Of a stretch of 9,806 nt of DNA, positions 1 through 5,377 are shown piece after piece. Position 1 is the stretch's first letter. Each line of letters begins with the position of its first letter. Made by a program: the position numbers and the translations under genes. Source of the stretch: Actinomycetota bacterium (GTDB taxonomy: Bacteria > Actinomycetota > Actinomycetes > S36-B12 > UBA10799); the NCBI GenBank assembly GCA_003452655.1, contig DMNR01000122.1, positions 1-9,806 on the forward strand, read 5' to 3'. Below the pieces are notes generated by a model, which was not told where the DNA came from, did no database searches, and worked only from the letters and a program-made list of their open reading frames with translations.

Positions 1-292
1 CGTTGAGCATCACGAAGTGCACGGGGTAGATGCGCGCGAGGCGCAACCATAGGAAGTGTCCGGCGGACTTTCCCTGCACCTTGGGTCCGAGCTTCGTCAG
101 GTACGTGTGGGTGAGGATAAAACCCGAGAGGGTGAAGAACAGGTCGACGCCAAGGGAGCCAACCCGCAACACTTCATGGAGGAGCGGAAAGAGAACTCCC
201 GCTGTCGCCAGCGCCGGTTGGTAGTGATACAGCACCACCCAGAAGGCTGCGACGAACCGCACTCCTGTGAGCTGACGAATGAACTGACCCAT
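1..292 (-). CDS. Acyltransferase 3 (OafA/YrhL-like) membrane protein, 5' part only
   Basis: Only the first 97 codons are in the window; the gene continues past the left edge. Family role: integral membrane O-acyltransferases that transfer acetyl or other acyl groups to sugars, peptidoglycan, glycolipids or antibiotics. Visible hallmarks are the N-terminal R6-x3-G10-x-R12 followed by the conserved His in VVLYHY (H23), the second-helix motif GVDLFFTLSGFIL (residues 48-60), and R84-x2-R-IYP (to P90), all in the order and spacing expected of Acyl_transf_3. ATG at 292 is chosen because an in-frame TGA lies two codons further upstream and the protein begins MGQFIRQLTGVRF, typical of the family. The Shine-Dalgarno is poor: a GAGGA lies 11 nt upstream, which is rather far. 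It sits 90 bp downstream of the Rv3235-family gene on the same strand, so co-transcription is possible. The substrate cannot be told. Confidence 0.93.
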   Translation of the reverse strand, partial: MGQFIRQLTGVRFVAAFWVVLYHYQPALATAGVLFPLLHEVLRVGSLGVDLFFTLSGFILTHTYLTKLGPKVQGKSAGHFLWLRLARIYPVHFVMLN

Positions 293-334
293 GACCCGTC
301 AAATCCTCGCACGTGCTGTCGTTGTCACGGCACA

Positions 335-348
335 AGCCCCGCCGGGCT
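335..348. terminator. Small GC-rich hairpin between the Rv3235-family and acyltransferase genes
   Basis: Perfect inverted repeat AGCCC (335-339) / GGGCT (344-348) with a 4-nt loop, inside the 90-bp gap downstream of the minus-strand Rv3235-family gene. There is no clear U-tract on either strand, so it is only a weak candidate for an intrinsic terminator or attenuating hairpin. The remainder of the gap shows nothing else convincing. Confidence 0.25.
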
Positions 349-382
349 CGGGCGTTTGATCGGATCGATCTGACCGCAAGCT

Positions 383-988
383 TCACAACATGGCAGCGAA
401 GGTGCAGATCCATCGGCCATCCCAGCCCTCAAGCCGCAGCGTGAGCGCACGACTTCGGCCCGGCGTTCGAACTATGGCCGCCACTTCGACGATTCCATCG
501 GCAGGTTCGTCAACTCGAATACTGCGAACAAGCGCCTGTGGTGATCGTGAATGCCGAGTGGTTGTGGCAACGCGGTGGCTCGACTGGAGTTGGGCCAGCA
601 CCTGTGGCGTCGACCAGCGACTGAGTTGTTTTAGGGACCGACGACCACCACATGCCTCCACCCAGGCTTGGCCGTAACGCTGTGCCCACGCTTGGGGTTC
701 CGGCAGTTGGCTGCTGGTGGTCGGTTGCCTTTCAAAGAATTCGTCGCTGGTGTCTTCGTTGTCCCAGGACTCGGGTGAACGTGCTGATAATCCAGTGCCG
801 GGCGTGTTGGGAACAATGACGGGGACGAACGGCTTCGGCGCGGTGAACTCAAGGTCGAGTGCCTGTTGTTCGCCCGAGTCCAGCGGTGCAACCAACTCGA
901 GCGGCGCGGTGGCGATGTGGTCAGGTCGAGTGATCGGCCGAACGAGGAGTGACGAGGCCGCTGCCCGTTGCGCAATGGAGGTTGTCAC
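383..988 (-). CDS. Rv3235-family (DUF6459-like) conserved actinobacterial protein
   Basis: About 201 aa, function unknown. The first ~95 residues are proline/serine/acid-rich and probably disordered. The conserved part is the C-terminal ~100 residues: a helix with WAQRYGQAWVEACGGRRSLKQL and RW, then strands containing VRSIRVDEPADGIVEVAAIV, RSRALTLRLEGWDGRWICT. This matches what I remember of the Rv3235/DUF6459 family, including the 'GRRP..QLRRW' and 'EPADGVAE' signatures. Start: a longer reading from ATG at 1057 exists, but GTG at 988 overlaps the upstream LysM gene's TGA as GTGA, the usual translational-coupling arrangement, and the extra 23 residues look unconserved (W/R-rich). It has no signal peptide or membrane segment, so it is probably cytoplasmic. 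In M. tuberculosis, Rv3235 lies beside the WS/DGAT genes Rv3234c/Rv3233c, and a WS/DGAT gene also occurs in this window, 4.4 kb away. Confidence 0.8.
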   Translation of the reverse strand: MTTSIAQRAAASSLLVRPITRPDHIATAPLELVAPLDSGEQQALDLEFTAPKPFVPVIVPNTPGTGLSARSPESWDNEDTSDEFFERQPTTSSQLPEPQAWAQRYGQAWVEACGGRRSLKQLSRWSTPQVLAQLQSSHRVATTTRHSRSPQALVRSIRVDEPADGIVEVAAIVRTPGRSRALTLRLEGWDGRWICTFAAML

Positions 989-1578
989 TTGCCACCGCCA
1001 TGGCTTGCATCGGAACTGGCCCCAGAACCAACCTGAATCGCTGGAACCGACAACCACATTCCAGTTCTCAACCGGTTGGGGTTGTCACCGATGCGCCCCT
1101 TGTTCGTTCGGTACCACTGCCGCCACTGGCGGTCCACCGACCGTGCGCTGGCGGTGGCGTCGAGCTGCCGCTCAGCAAGCTTCCACAAACAATCGCCCAC
1201 CTGCACCCGCACCTTCGCTCTGCCTGCCCGCTGCGTCAGCCTCGCTGTCTCCGTCTGCTCCGGCATCGGGGCAACCGGCCCGTCGGTTCGCGCAACGGAT
1301 TGCTGGGGTATTCCCCGGTCAAGGTCTGGTGCACTCGCGGCGAAAGCGGGAGTCGATACAACTCCCGCGCCGGTAATGCCGACCAACAGGATTGCCAGGC
1401 GACGGGCTAGCTGAGGGGTCACGCGCCACGAGTAGCGGCGGATCTGAGAACTCCATCGAGTTGGCAGTTGAGCGCAAGCGAATAGCAGTGCACCGGCGAA
1501 ACAACGCAGCAGATACGCGGTGAATATCGCGCTGAGTGTTAAGGCAAAGAGCTGGTCAAAGCTCGAAGTGGCGTGCAT
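985..1578 (-). CDS. Membrane-anchored LysM-domain protein
   Basis: 197 aa. LysM modules bind N-acetylglucosamine-containing glycans, usually peptidoglycan. Two hydrophobic segments are visible: residues ~10-37 and ~60-80, the latter ending TPAFAA like a signal-peptidase site. Next is a Pro/Gln-rich linker (~81-120) and a C-terminal LysM-like domain (~122-179) with VRVQVGDCLWKLAERQL, WRQWYRTNKGRIGDNPNRLRTG and a closing WLSVP. The inserted stretch between the two helices is longer than in a textbook LysM, as is common in actinobacterial members. ATG at 1578 is preceded by GGGGG four bases away, a slightly close ribosome-binding site. The stop codon overlaps the next gene's GTG. No catalytic domain is present, so it is probably a wall-tethering or scaffold protein. 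It is transcribed divergently from the Sm-like gene, across the region with the GTTTAC repeats. Confidence 0.87.
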   Translation of the reverse strand: MHATSSFDQLFALTLSAIFTAYLLRCFAGALLFACAQLPTRWSSQIRRYSWRVTPQLARRLAILLVGITGAGVVSTPAFAASAPDLDRGIPQQSVARTDGPVAPMPEQTETARLTQRAGRAKVRVQVGDCLWKLAERQLDATASARSVDRQWRQWYRTNKGRIGDNPNRLRTGMWLSVPAIQVGSGASSDASHGGGK

Positions 1579-1597
1579 TTATCCCCCAAATACGTTT

Positions 1598-1622
1598 GTT
1601 TACTTGCGTTTACATAGTTTCC
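1598..1622 (+). promoter_or_regulatory. Phased GTTTAC direct repeats in divergent promoter region
   Basis: GTTTAC at 1598-1603 and 1608-1613, with a degenerate third copy GTTTCC at 1617-1622. The spacing is 10 and 9 bp, about one helical turn, in an AT-rich island between the LysM gene (minus) and the Sm-like gene (plus). Head-to-tail repeats of this spacing are the kind of array bound cooperatively by BldC-type MerR-like proteins, and a related small HTH gene lies within the cluster. The operator role is inferred. Confidence 0.4.
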
Positions 1623-1665
1623 CGTTGGTTCATGTAACGTCAGGCGGGCTCGAAATGCAAGCCCG

Positions 1666-1671
1666 TACCCT
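1666..1671 (+). promoter_or_regulatory. -10 element of a probable leaderless promoter for the Sm-like gene
   Basis: TACCCT fits the actinobacterial TANNNT -10 consensus and is followed by exactly 6 nt before the GTG at 1678, so transcription would begin at or next to the start codon. No Shine-Dalgarno sequence is visible, and an in-frame TGA at 1672-1674 prevents an earlier start. I see no good -35 hexamer. Confidence 0.45.
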
Positions 1672-1677
1672 TGATCT

Positions 1678-2340
1678 GTGGATATCGAGCAACCCTCGGA
1701 TGGCCTGTCGCCGACCGATCAGGCGTCAGCCGCGCATCAGCAATTCGCGCCGCCGCATGCGCCGGTTTCGCGTCGGGTTCCAGAAGATCCAATTTCATTC
1801 GCTGAGCGGCTTCTCGCTGATCAATCGTCGGCCCTCAGCGATGCCGAGGCCTGGGACTTCTACGCGCAACTCGACGATGAAGCGGCGGTGGCAGCGGGGC
1901 GGTTGACCGTGACGGATCGACTGCTTGCAGCACGAGGCACCCAGGTGATCTTGGAAGTTGCCACACCAACTGAGTCGGCCGATGTGGTGCTGGGTGGTGT
2001 GCTGACGGAAGTCGGGCGCGGTTGGTGTGCATTATCGGTACGTGGGCGTGTGGTGATCGTCAATGTGGAAAGGCTTGAGTCGCTCGGTGGGTTCGACGGA
2101 GAGCAGTTGCCGAGTCACTCGGGTGATTCGAGGACGGCGCGCAACTGGGCAGCTGTTGTTCGTGAGTTGTCGGGGCTCGGGAAAGCGGTGAAAGTCCATC
2201 GGACGTCGGGTCGCACGTTACAAGGAACTGTCATCCTCGCCGCTAGTGACCATTTTGATGTGAGTTTGAACCACAGCACCTCGGGTCGGGCCGTGGTGAC
2301 AATTCCGTATTCCGGTGTCTCGCACATTAGTGAGAGCTAG
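1678..2340 (+). CDS. Actinobacterial tandem Sm-like/SH3-like barrel protein (often mislabelled 'Fis family regulator')
   Basis: 220 aa, function unknown. The N-terminal ~40 residues are low complexity. Residues ~40-84 form an acidic helical segment (DAEAWDFYAQLDDEAAVAAG) ending in DRLLAARG. Two copies of a small beta-barrel pattern follow: ~88-136 (VILEV ... VLGGVLTEVGRGWCALSVRGRVVIVNVERLESL) and ~169-217 (KAVKVHRTSGRTLQGTVILAASDHFDVSLN ... VVTIPYSGVSHI). Each reads as strand, x-G-x-V turn, strand, then a 'VP/IP-x-x-x-V' closing strand, as in Sm/LSm or related SH3-like folds. I recall this family as a standard neighbour of the HTH/SAF genes in actinobacteria. No DNA-binding HTH is visible, so a 'Fis regulator' label would be unsupported. 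GTG is the only reasonable upstream start. The stop overlaps that of the convergent HTH gene. Confidence 0.8.
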   Translation: MDIEQPSDGLSPTDQASAAHQQFAPPHAPVSRRVPEDPISFAERLLADQSSALSDAEAWDFYAQLDDEAAVAAGRLTVTDRLLAARGTQVILEVATPTESADVVLGGVLTEVGRGWCALSVRGRVVIVNVERLESLGGFDGEQLPSHSGDSRTARNWAAVVRELSGLGKAVKVHRTSGRTLQGTVILAASDHFDVSLNHSTSGRAVVTIPYSGVSHISES

Positions 2341-2594
2341 TTGGTTTCCTCTGGCGACTCGTCGCGTCCAAATGGATGGGTCGACACAAATTCTGCCGTC
2401 TGTTCGTAAGCCGATGAGATGTACTTCTCAAGTTCGGTTGCTTCAACGCGCCATTGGCCCCTCCCACCGACCTTGATTGCGCGCAATTCACCGCTGCGAA
2501 CCAGCGCGTACGTCTGTGCCGCCGAGATATTGAGGGTCTCAGCGACATCCGTCAGTGTCAGAAATCTCGGAGTCATCGGTTCAAATACTGACAC
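2337..2594 (-). CDS. Small HTH DNA-binding protein, BldC/excisionase (MerR-like) type
   Basis: 85 aa. Residues ~11-32 (FLTLTDVAETLNISAAQTYALV) are the helix-turn-helix. Residues ~35-51 (GELRAIKVGGRGQWRV) form the basic wing typical of HTH_17/excisionase and BldC proteins, and a terminal helix (ATELEKYISSAYEQT) follows. Such proteins bind DNA as small winged-helix units, often on direct repeats. A 100-residue reading from ATG at 2639 is possible. I prefer GTG at 2594 because TAAGGAGGA (2610-2602) sits 7 nt upstream, and family members start just before 'RFLTLTDVAE'. There is no integrase or phage gene nearby, so it is unlikely to be a true excisionase. More likely it is a local or global transcription factor that could act on its own divergent promoter or on the GTTTAC repeats. 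It meets the Sm-like gene tail to tail. Confidence 0.9.
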   Translation of the reverse strand: MSVFEPMTPRFLTLTDVAETLNISAAQTYALVRSGELRAIKVGGRGQWRVEATELEKYISSAYEQTAEFVSTHPFGRDESPEETN

Positions 2595-2601
2595 GTGCGC
2601 G

Positions 2602-2610
2602 TCCTCCTTA
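2602..2610 (-). promoter_or_regulatory. Strong Shine-Dalgarno that sets the HTH gene start
   Basis: Read on the minus strand this is TAAGGAGGA, near-perfect complementarity to the 16S rRNA 3' end, 7 nt before GTG at 2594. It lies inside the longer reading from 2639, which argues against that upstream ATG. Confidence 0.75.
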
Positions 2611-2630
2611 GGTCGCAGAAGCGTCCGATC

Positions 2631-2639
2631 TGTGGACAA
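2631..2639 (-). promoter_or_regulatory. DnaA-box match (TTGTCCACA)
   Basis: The minus strand reads TTGTCCACA, the preferred DnaA-box sequence of high-GC actinobacteria. It lies in the divergent region between the HTH and SAF genes, 5 bp upstream of a candidate -35 for the SAF operon. A single box is not an origin; a regulatory or titration role is possible, and a chance match cannot be excluded. Confidence 0.45.
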
Positions 2640-2644
2640 CGAAC

Positions 2645-2674
2645 TTGCTCAGCCCCTGGAAACAACATCAACAT
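2645..2674 (+). promoter_or_regulatory. Candidate promoter of the SAF/TadZ-like operon
   Basis: TTGCTC (2645-2650), an 18-nt spacer and CAACAT (2669-2674) give a moderate -35/-10 pair. A start near 2681 would leave a ~30-nt leader containing the GGGGGG run (2698-2703) that serves as ribosome-binding site for ATG 2711. Prediction by eye only. Confidence 0.3.
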
Positions 2675-2710
2675 TCGTGCCTTCGTCATGGATAAACGGG
2701 GGGTTTCACC

Positions 2711-3388
2711 ATGAGCGGTATTACCGTTGCGCGCCCGCATGAGGGTAGCGCGGATACATCGAAGCCGGGCTCACCGAATGCCCGCAGAGTTCAGCAAACG
2801 CCGGCCTGGCGGCAGCCACGATTCGTTGTTGGGTGCGCGTTGATTGTTGCCTCGGTGCTGTTAGGGGCAGTGATCGTCGGGGGCGCTGATGATCGGGTGA
2901 CGGTCTGGGCATCCACCCATGACCTTGCTGCCGGCACGGTGGTTTCCGACCAGGATCTCGCTCCGGTGGCGGTCGCGTTGGATCAAGCAGGTAGGTACCT
3001 CAGTGCCTCGGAGACGTCGGTCTTCGGGCGTCGGATCAGCCGAGCGATCGGCAAGGACGAACTGGTGGCGCTGTCTGCAATCGCCGCACCGGACATCGAT
3101 AGTCGGCTGATCACAGTCCCGGTGGAACCTGTTCACGCACCGACCGACCTTGCCCACGGGGATCGTGTTGACATCTACTCAAGCCCGCGCGACGCAGCAA
3201 CCGCGGGTGGATCTAGTCGACTTGTGCTCACCAATGCGCTGGTTTCTCAGTTGTCGACGGACGTCGACACAGCCCGCGGAGAACTCGCCGTCGTTCTTGA
3301 TGTTCGGGCTGACCAGGCCGGGGCAATAGTGACCGCCGCCCGAACTGGCGTGCTGGATCTAGTCCGAGTGCCAGTGGGTGCGGCATGA
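2711..3388 (+). CDS. SAF-domain membrane protein (CpaB/RcpC-like)
   Basis: 225 aa. A basic, proline-containing cytoplasmic N-terminus (1-36) is followed by one transmembrane helix (~37-58, FVVGCALIVASVLLGAVIVGG) and a SAF domain (~62-122). The SAF domain shows the family pattern V-x-V-W-A-S-THDLAAGTVVSDQDLAPVAV, then GRYL, VFGRRISRAIGKDELV. The rest (~130-225) is an extracytoplasmic beta-rich region with VPVEP and HGDRVDIYSS, as in CpaB proteins. In complete Tad/Flp pilus systems CpaB acts in the envelope around the secretin or platform; this shorter actinobacterial form has no assigned function. G-run ribosome-binding site at 2698-2703. Its TGA overlaps the next gene's ATG (ATGA), so the two proteins are probably made together. 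Confidence 0.88.
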   Translation: MSGITVARPHEGSADTSKPGSPNARRVQQTPAWRQPRFVVGCALIVASVLLGAVIVGGADDRVTVWASTHDLAAGTVVSDQDLAPVAVALDQAGRYLSASETSVFGRRISRAIGKDELVALSAIAAPDIDSRLITVPVEPVHAPTDLAHGDRVDIYSSPRDAATAGGSSRLVLTNALVSQLSTDVDTARGELAVVLDVRADQAGAIVTAARTGVLDLVRVPVGAA

Positions 3389-4653
3389 ACCCGGCTCGGC
3401 CCGTGATGTTGCTGGCGCTCGGGCAGTCTGGTTGGGAAGCTGAGCTGGTTGCTGCTGTTGTCGCGCGGTTGTCAGCGGTGGATGTTCACCGAGCGGTAGA
3501 TGTCTCAAATCTGCTTGCGGCAACGAATGAGACAAGACCCTGTGTGGTCGTCGTCGACAGTGACTTCCCGCGTCTGGATGCCGCCGTTGTCGCGAAACTG
3601 GTGGACGCCGATGTTTCGCTGATTGGAATCGCTGCCGATCCTTCGGGTGCCGCACGGCTGGAGGGATTCGGTATCGACCTGGTCGTCTCGGTCTCGGTGG
3701 GCGACGTCGGTGATGCCGTCGGTCACATCTGTCAGCACTGGGCCGCAGTACAAGCAGACGAGTCCGCGGTCGAATCTATCGAGGGTCAGTCGGGGGTTGG
3801 CCACGGTCTTCGCCAAGTTCTAGCGGACAGCGGACACCAGGGGAGCCTTGTTGCTGTCTGGGGTGCGCCCGGTGCACCTGGGAGAACCACGATTGCGGTC
3901 ACGTTGGCGCAGCTGCTGGCGCAGAGTGGTCGCGACGTGCTGCTGGCGGATGCGGATAGCAACGCGGCTGGGGTTGGTCCGATGTTGTGTCTCGAGGCCG
4001 AAGGCTCGGGCATGATCGCTGCCTGTCATCACGCCGAGCGAGGGTCTCTTGATGCGCCGACACTCGCGCGGCTGGCTCGCACGATCGATGATGGATTCCG
4101 GGTTCTGACTGGCATCTCGCACGTCAGTCGCCGAGCGGAACTGCGAGCCGCGGCGATGTCACGGGTTTGGCAGGTTGCCGGGATGTTGGCTGAGGTGGTT
4201 GTGGCAGACGTTGGCGGATGCATCGATGACGGCAGCCTCTCGTTGGATGCCGATGTTGCCAACTTCGGAATCAGTACCAGCGGCCAGAGTGCGGCCGTCA
4301 CGGCTTTGGGTGCCGCAGACGAGTTAGTCGCTGTGAGTTCATGCGAGCCGACGGCAGTTGCCAGGTTGTTGTCGCACCTGCCAACGATCAGGTCACTCGC
4401 CCCAAGCGCGAGAGTCCACGTTGTCCTCAATCGCGTAAGAGCGCCAATCGTGCGAAACCAGGCAGCGGCGGAGGAATTGCGGCACTTCATTGAATCGCAG
4501 ACGCGAAGCGAGAACGTTGTGTTGGTGCACGAAGATCGCGGCACAGTTGACGCGGCCGTTGTGCGTGGTCTGACTCCGTTCGAACATTCCCGTCGGTCAA
4601 CGATTGTCCGCGATGTCGCCGGGCTCTGCGCTGGATGCAGTCCCCGCTGGTAG
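3385..4653 (+). CDS. TadZ/CpaE-like MinD/ParA-family P-loop ATPase
   Basis: 422 aa. Residues ~5-120 form an atypical receiver-like domain (strands PVMLLALG, PCVVVVDSD, DVSLIGIAA, IDLVVSVS), as in CpaE/TadZ. The MinD-like ATPase domain runs from ~153: LVAVWGAPGAPGRTTIAVTLA carries the P-loop at ~160-169, DVLLADADSNAAGVGPML follows at ~184-201, and VVVADVGG (~271-278) is the Walker-B-like strand. VHVVLNRVRAPI (~344-355) matches the usual late strand. The signature lysine before T is replaced by Arg (PGRTT), a variant I recall from actinobacterial members of this group. In pilus systems TadZ proteins mark the assembly site at the pole. Here the gene is coupled by ATGA to the SAF gene, with no TadA/B/C or pilin genes. 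It could therefore position an envelope complex rather than a pilus. Confidence 0.88.
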   Translation: MNPARPVMLLALGQSGWEAELVAAVVARLSAVDVHRAVDVSNLLAATNETRPCVVVVDSDFPRLDAAVVAKLVDADVSLIGIAADPSGAARLEGFGIDLVVSVSVGDVGDAVGHICQHWAAVQADESAVESIEGQSGVGHGLRQVLADSGHQGSLVAVWGAPGAPGRTTIAVTLAQLLAQSGRDVLLADADSNAAGVGPMLCLEAEGSGMIAACHHAERGSLDAPTLARLARTIDDGFRVLTGISHVSRRAELRAAAMSRVWQVAGMLAEVVVADVGGCIDDGSLSLDADVANFGISTSGQSAAVTALGAADELVAVSSCEPTAVARLLSHLPTIRSLAPSARVHVVLNRVRAPIVRNQAAAEELRHFIESQTRSENVVLVHEDRGTVDAAVVRGLTPFEHSRRSTIVRDVAGLCAGCSPRW

Positions 4654-4673
4654 CGACTGCATAGTAGTTGCGG

Positions 4674-4679
4674 CACTCT
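4674..4679 (+). promoter_or_regulatory. Possible -10 element of a leaderless HAD gene promoter
   Basis: CACTCT matches the ANNNT core of the actinobacterial -10, with 6 nt to GTG 4686 and no clear Shine-Dalgarno. Weak on its own; noted because the same spacing recurs at three other GTG starts in this window. Confidence 0.22.
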
Positions 4680-4685
4680 TAGCGG

Positions 4686-5333
4686 GTGACACATCTGACG
4701 GGATTGATTCTGGACTGGGGTGGCGTTCTCACCTCCGACCTAGATGCGTCGATGGCCGCCTGGGCCGACGCGGAAGACGTCGACCTTGCGCAGTTCGCTT
4801 CGGTGATGCGCGAGTGGCTCGGTCAGGAAGGGCAGATTGAGAGTTGGGTAAATCCCGTCCACGCCCTCGAGCGCGGAGAGATGGAGGTTCCTGACTTCGA
4901 ACGGAATCTGGCCGAAGGCCTGACGCGCAAGTTGGGAAAGCAGATAGACCCGGACGGCCTGTTGAAGCGACTCTTTACTCACTTCACGCACGCTCACGAC
5001 ATGACGGGACTGGTCCGGCGAGCAAAGGCTGCGGGGATCCCCACTGCTCTGTTGAGCAATTCGTGGGGAAACTCCTATCCGGATCACCTGTTCGACGGGA
5101 TGTTTGACGTGGTGGTGATCTCCGGAGACGTTGGGATGCGCAAACCTGAAGAGCGAATCTTCCGCTACACGCTGGACAAGCTCGGTCTGCCAGCGCAGGA
5201 GTGCGCCTTCGTCGACGACCTCAAGCATAACGTCGATGCGGCGGTCTCGTTCGGCCTTGTGGGCATCCACCATCTGACCTATGAGCAGACATCGCTCGAG
5301 CTAGATGCCCTGTTCGCCGCTGATCTTCGGTGA
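4686..5333 (+). CDS. HAD-superfamily (subfamily IA-like) hydrolase
   Basis: 215 aa, full length for the family. Motif I is LILDWGGVLT with nucleophile D10. The usual second Asp of motif I is replaced by Gly, as in the 'DxGGV' branch (YihX-like phosphatases and the N-terminal domains of some epoxide hydrolases). Motif II is LLSNS (S124), motif III is MRKPEERIF (K153), and motif IV is CAFVDDLKHNVDAA (D177, D178). The helical cap (~15-105) contains ALERGEMEVPDFE, common in this branch. The protein is cytosolic. Likely a phosphatase of a small phosphorylated metabolite; the substrate cannot be told. GTG at 4686 starts just before the first strand, as expected. It begins 32 bp after the TadZ-like gene and 84 bp before the WS/DGAT gene, in the same direction. 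Confidence 0.92.
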   Translation: MTHLTGLILDWGGVLTSDLDASMAAWADAEDVDLAQFASVMREWLGQEGQIESWVNPVHALERGEMEVPDFERNLAEGLTRKLGKQIDPDGLLKRLFTHFTHAHDMTGLVRRAKAAGIPTALLSNSWGNSYPDHLFDGMFDVVVISGDVGMRKPEERIFRYTLDKLGLPAQECAFVDDLKHNVDAAVSFGLVGIHHLTYEQTSLELDALFAADLR

Positions 5334-5362
5334 TCTTGGGCCCGGATTCGCGGTTCGGAAAG

Positions 5363-5372
5363 CCCGGCCGGG
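5363..5372. repeat. 10-bp perfect GC palindrome
   Basis: CCCGGCCGGG is perfectly self-complementary and lies 30 bp after the HAD gene. It could pair as part of a transcription-stopping structure with the hairpin at 5378-5395, or it may simply reflect GC-rich composition. Confidence 0.25.
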
Positions 5373-5377
5373 TGAGG

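Noticed and set aside
717..1376. Long plus-strand open frame of 219 codons opposite the Rv3235/LysM genes.
   Set aside because: Low-complexity Arg/Pro/Ala/Ser translation with no recognisable domain; antisense shadow of two well-supported minus-strand genes.
1520..1906. Plus-strand open frame overlapping the divergent promoter and the Sm-like gene start.
   Set aside because: Crosses the end of the LysM gene, the promoter region and the Sm-like gene in a different frame; basic, unconserved-looking translation.
2337..2594. Reading the small HTH protein as a phage/transposon excisionase and the locus as mobile.
   Set aside because: No integrase, attachment-site repeats, phage genes or compositional break nearby; the HTH subtype is a chromosomal BldC-like neighbour of the SAF gene.
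2337..2639. HTH gene start at the ATG at 2639.
   Set aside because: Near-perfect Shine-Dalgarno 7 nt before GTG 2594 and the family N-terminus support the shorter form; the longer one would also bury the DnaA box in coding sequence.
2703..2709. GTTTCAC looks like half of a ParB parS site beside a ParA-like gene.
   Set aside because: The second palindromic half (GTGAAAC) is missing and there is no parB gene; the ATPase fits TadZ/CpaE, not chromosome ParA.
4029..4694. Minus-strand open frame of 221 codons opposite the TadZ-like gene.
   Set aside because: Ser/Thr/Arg-rich translation without domain features; antisense shadow.
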